DNA of 13,792 nt from Thermoleophilia bacterium (GTDB lineage Bacteria > Actinomycetota > Thermoleophilia > Miltoncostaeales > Miltoncostaeaceae): contig JADGPH010000171.1 of the NCBI GenBank assembly GCA_017882555.1, positions 1 to 13,792 of the forward strand, written 5' to 3'. Shown piece after piece: positions 12,928 through 13,792 of this stretch. Positions within the stretch are counted from its first letter, which is position 1, and every line of letters begins with the position of its first letter. Under the pieces are notes generated by a model. That model was given only the letters and a program-made list of their open reading frames with translations, had not been told where the DNA came from and did no database searches. The translations under genes and the position numbers were made by a program.

Positions 12928-13791
12928 GTGGTGCTGACGTTTCAAGAGGTCATTCTCCGGTTACATGCCTATTGGGGCGACCAGGGCTGCCTGATCATGA
13001 ACCCGTACCACACCGAAGTCGGTGCGGGGACATTCAATCCGGCGACGCTGCTGCGGAGCCTCGGACCAGATCCGTGGCGGACGGCATATGTGGAACCGTC
13101 AATCCGCCCGACCGACGGCCGGTATGGCGAGAACCCCTTTCGGCTCCAGCACTACTTCCAGTATCAGGTGCTCTTGAAGCCGTCCCCTGAGAACGTTCAG
13201 GACCTCTATCTCGGATCGCTGGTGGCACTCGGAATCCGTCCCGAGCAGCACGACGTGCGCTTTGTCGAGGATGACTGGGAGGGTCCGACCCTCGGTGCAT
13301 GGGGCTTGGGCTGGGAAGTGTGGATGGACGGGATGGAGATCACCCAGTTCACATATTTCCAGCAGGCCGGCGGCATCGACCTCACGCCGATCTCGGTGGA
13401 GCTGACCTACGGTCTTGAGCGCATCGCGATGTACCTTCAGGGCGTCCGCTCGGTCTACGACCTCACGTGGACCCACGGGGTCAGCTACGGCGACGTGTAC
13501 CAGGAAAACGAGCGCCAATGGAGCAAGTACAACTTCGAGGTCGCCGATACCGCGTCGCTGTTTGATCAATTCACCGCGCACGAGGCGGAGTGCCAACGCT
13601 GTCTGGACGCGGGCTTGGTCCTTCCGGCCTACGACCAGGTACTCAAGTGTAGCCACAGCTTCAACTTGCTGGATGCGCGCGGGGTGATCAGCGTGACCGA
13701 ACGCGGGGCCTATATCTGGCGCGTGCGCGCTCTTGCCGCCAAGGTCGCGGCTGCGTATCTCGCCCCAAAGTCCGAGGCTGCTGATGCCTGA
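12928..13791 (+). CDS. glyQ: Glycine--tRNA ligase alpha subunit
   Basis: This is the catalytic alpha chain of the alpha2-beta2 glycyl-tRNA synthetase, 287 residues with the GTG at 12928 (GTG 12931 is equally possible). It aligns along its whole length with E. coli GlyQ: TFQEVILRLHAYWGDQGC, EVGAGT, RPTDGRYGENPFRLQHY, QVLLKPSPENVQDLYLGSL, VRFVEDDWEGPTLGAWGLGW, GMEITQFTYFQQ, ELTYGLERIAMYLQG, and the end LLDARGVISVTERGAYI. These are the class II synthetase motifs. The frame is open a further 64 codons upstream but shows no family similarity there, so a late start is chosen. Only a weak GAGAAAG lies upstream. The stop overlaps the apparent glyS start by 8 nt. Confidence 0.96.
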   Translation: MVLTFQEVILRLHAYWGDQGCLIMNPYHTEVGAGTFNPATLLRSLGPDPWRTAYVEPSIRPTDGRYGENPFRLQHYFQYQVLLKPSPENVQDLYLGSLVALGIRPEQHDVRFVEDDWEGPTLGAWGLGWEVWMDGMEITQFTYFQQAGGIDLTPISVELTYGLERIAMYLQGVRSVYDLTWTHGVSYGDVYQENERQWSKYNFEVADTASLFDQFTAHEAECQRCLDAGLVLPAYDQVLKCSHSFNLLDARGVISVTERGAYIWRVRALAAKVAAAYLAPKSEAADA

Positions 13792-13792
13792 T
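13784..13792 (+). CDS. glyS: Glycine--tRNA ligase beta subunit, first three codons only
   Basis: An ATG at 13784 inside the last codons of glyQ opens a frame reading M-P-D up to the window edge. GlyS proteins commonly begin with a few residues before LLLEIGTEE, and glyS normally follows glyQ directly. The call rests on gene order and the start codon; only nine bases are visible. Confidence 0.5.

Noticed and set aside
12136..12945. Long minus-strand frame across the end of recO and the recO-glyQ gap
   Set aside because: Arg/Thr/Ser/Pro-rich translation with no motif, and half of it is antisense to recO. It does not explain the gap.
1..13792. CRISPR arrays, insertion sequences, tRNA or rRNA genes
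   Set aside because: No regularly spaced repeats, transposase motifs, terminal inverted repeats or tRNA T-loop signatures were found by eye on either strand.

Overview
The window is a GC-rich, gene-dense piece of bacterial chromosome holding mostly housekeeping genes. Split glycyl-tRNA synthetase (glyQ followed by the first codons of glyS) directly after recO, a DUF3891 gene, an actinobacterial-style Nudix box and several start codons with almost no leader all suggest a Terrabacteria-type organism. A Chloroflexota-like or Dormibacterota-like lineage is my best guess. This is inference from gene content, and no rRNA or marker comparison was possible.

Layout from left to right. (1) Minus strand, 1-906: a SAM-dependent methyltransferase, followed by the N-terminal part of a membrane-anchored protein that runs off the left edge. 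(2) A 281-bp divergent intergenic region (907-1187) with a perfect 15-bp palindrome and a doubtful 58-codon ORF that ends just before pyrG. (3) Plus strand, 1188-5383: pyrG (CTP synthase), an M20/PepT-like metallopeptidase, a NudF-type ADP-ribose pyrophosphatase and a DUF3891 protein. The first three are joined by 4-nt start/stop overlaps and look like one operon. (4) A convergent DUF429 gene on the minus strand (5401-6189), then a divergently placed small three-helix membrane protein on the plus strand (6289-6588). (5) Minus strand, 6628-8210: a secreted or anchored protein combining a beta-rich domain, a PDZ domain and TPR-like repeats, translationally coupled to a 72-residue protein of unknown function. 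(6) Plus strand, 8250-11409: a pyrimidine-nucleoside phosphorylase homologue with a changed phosphate-site residue, mutM/fpg, and an S58/P1-family (NylC-like) autoprocessing hydrolase, all overlapping by 1-4 nt. (7) Minus strand, 11467-11721: a glutaredoxin, divergent from recO (11804-12529). (8) An approximately 400-bp leader without a recognisable gene, then glyQ (12928-13791) and the first three codons of glyS.

Functional themes are nucleotide metabolism (pyrG, nudF, the phosphorylase), DNA repair (mutM, recO), translation (glyQS) and several poorly described families (DUF3891, DUF429, the PDZ-TPR pair, the small membrane protein). No mobile element, CRISPR array, tRNA or rRNA was recognised. 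The least explained parts are the PDZ-TPR protein with its coupled 72-aa partner, the divergent pair of apparently leaderless promoters at 8211-8249, the altered phosphorylase active site, and the long unassigned leader of glyQ.
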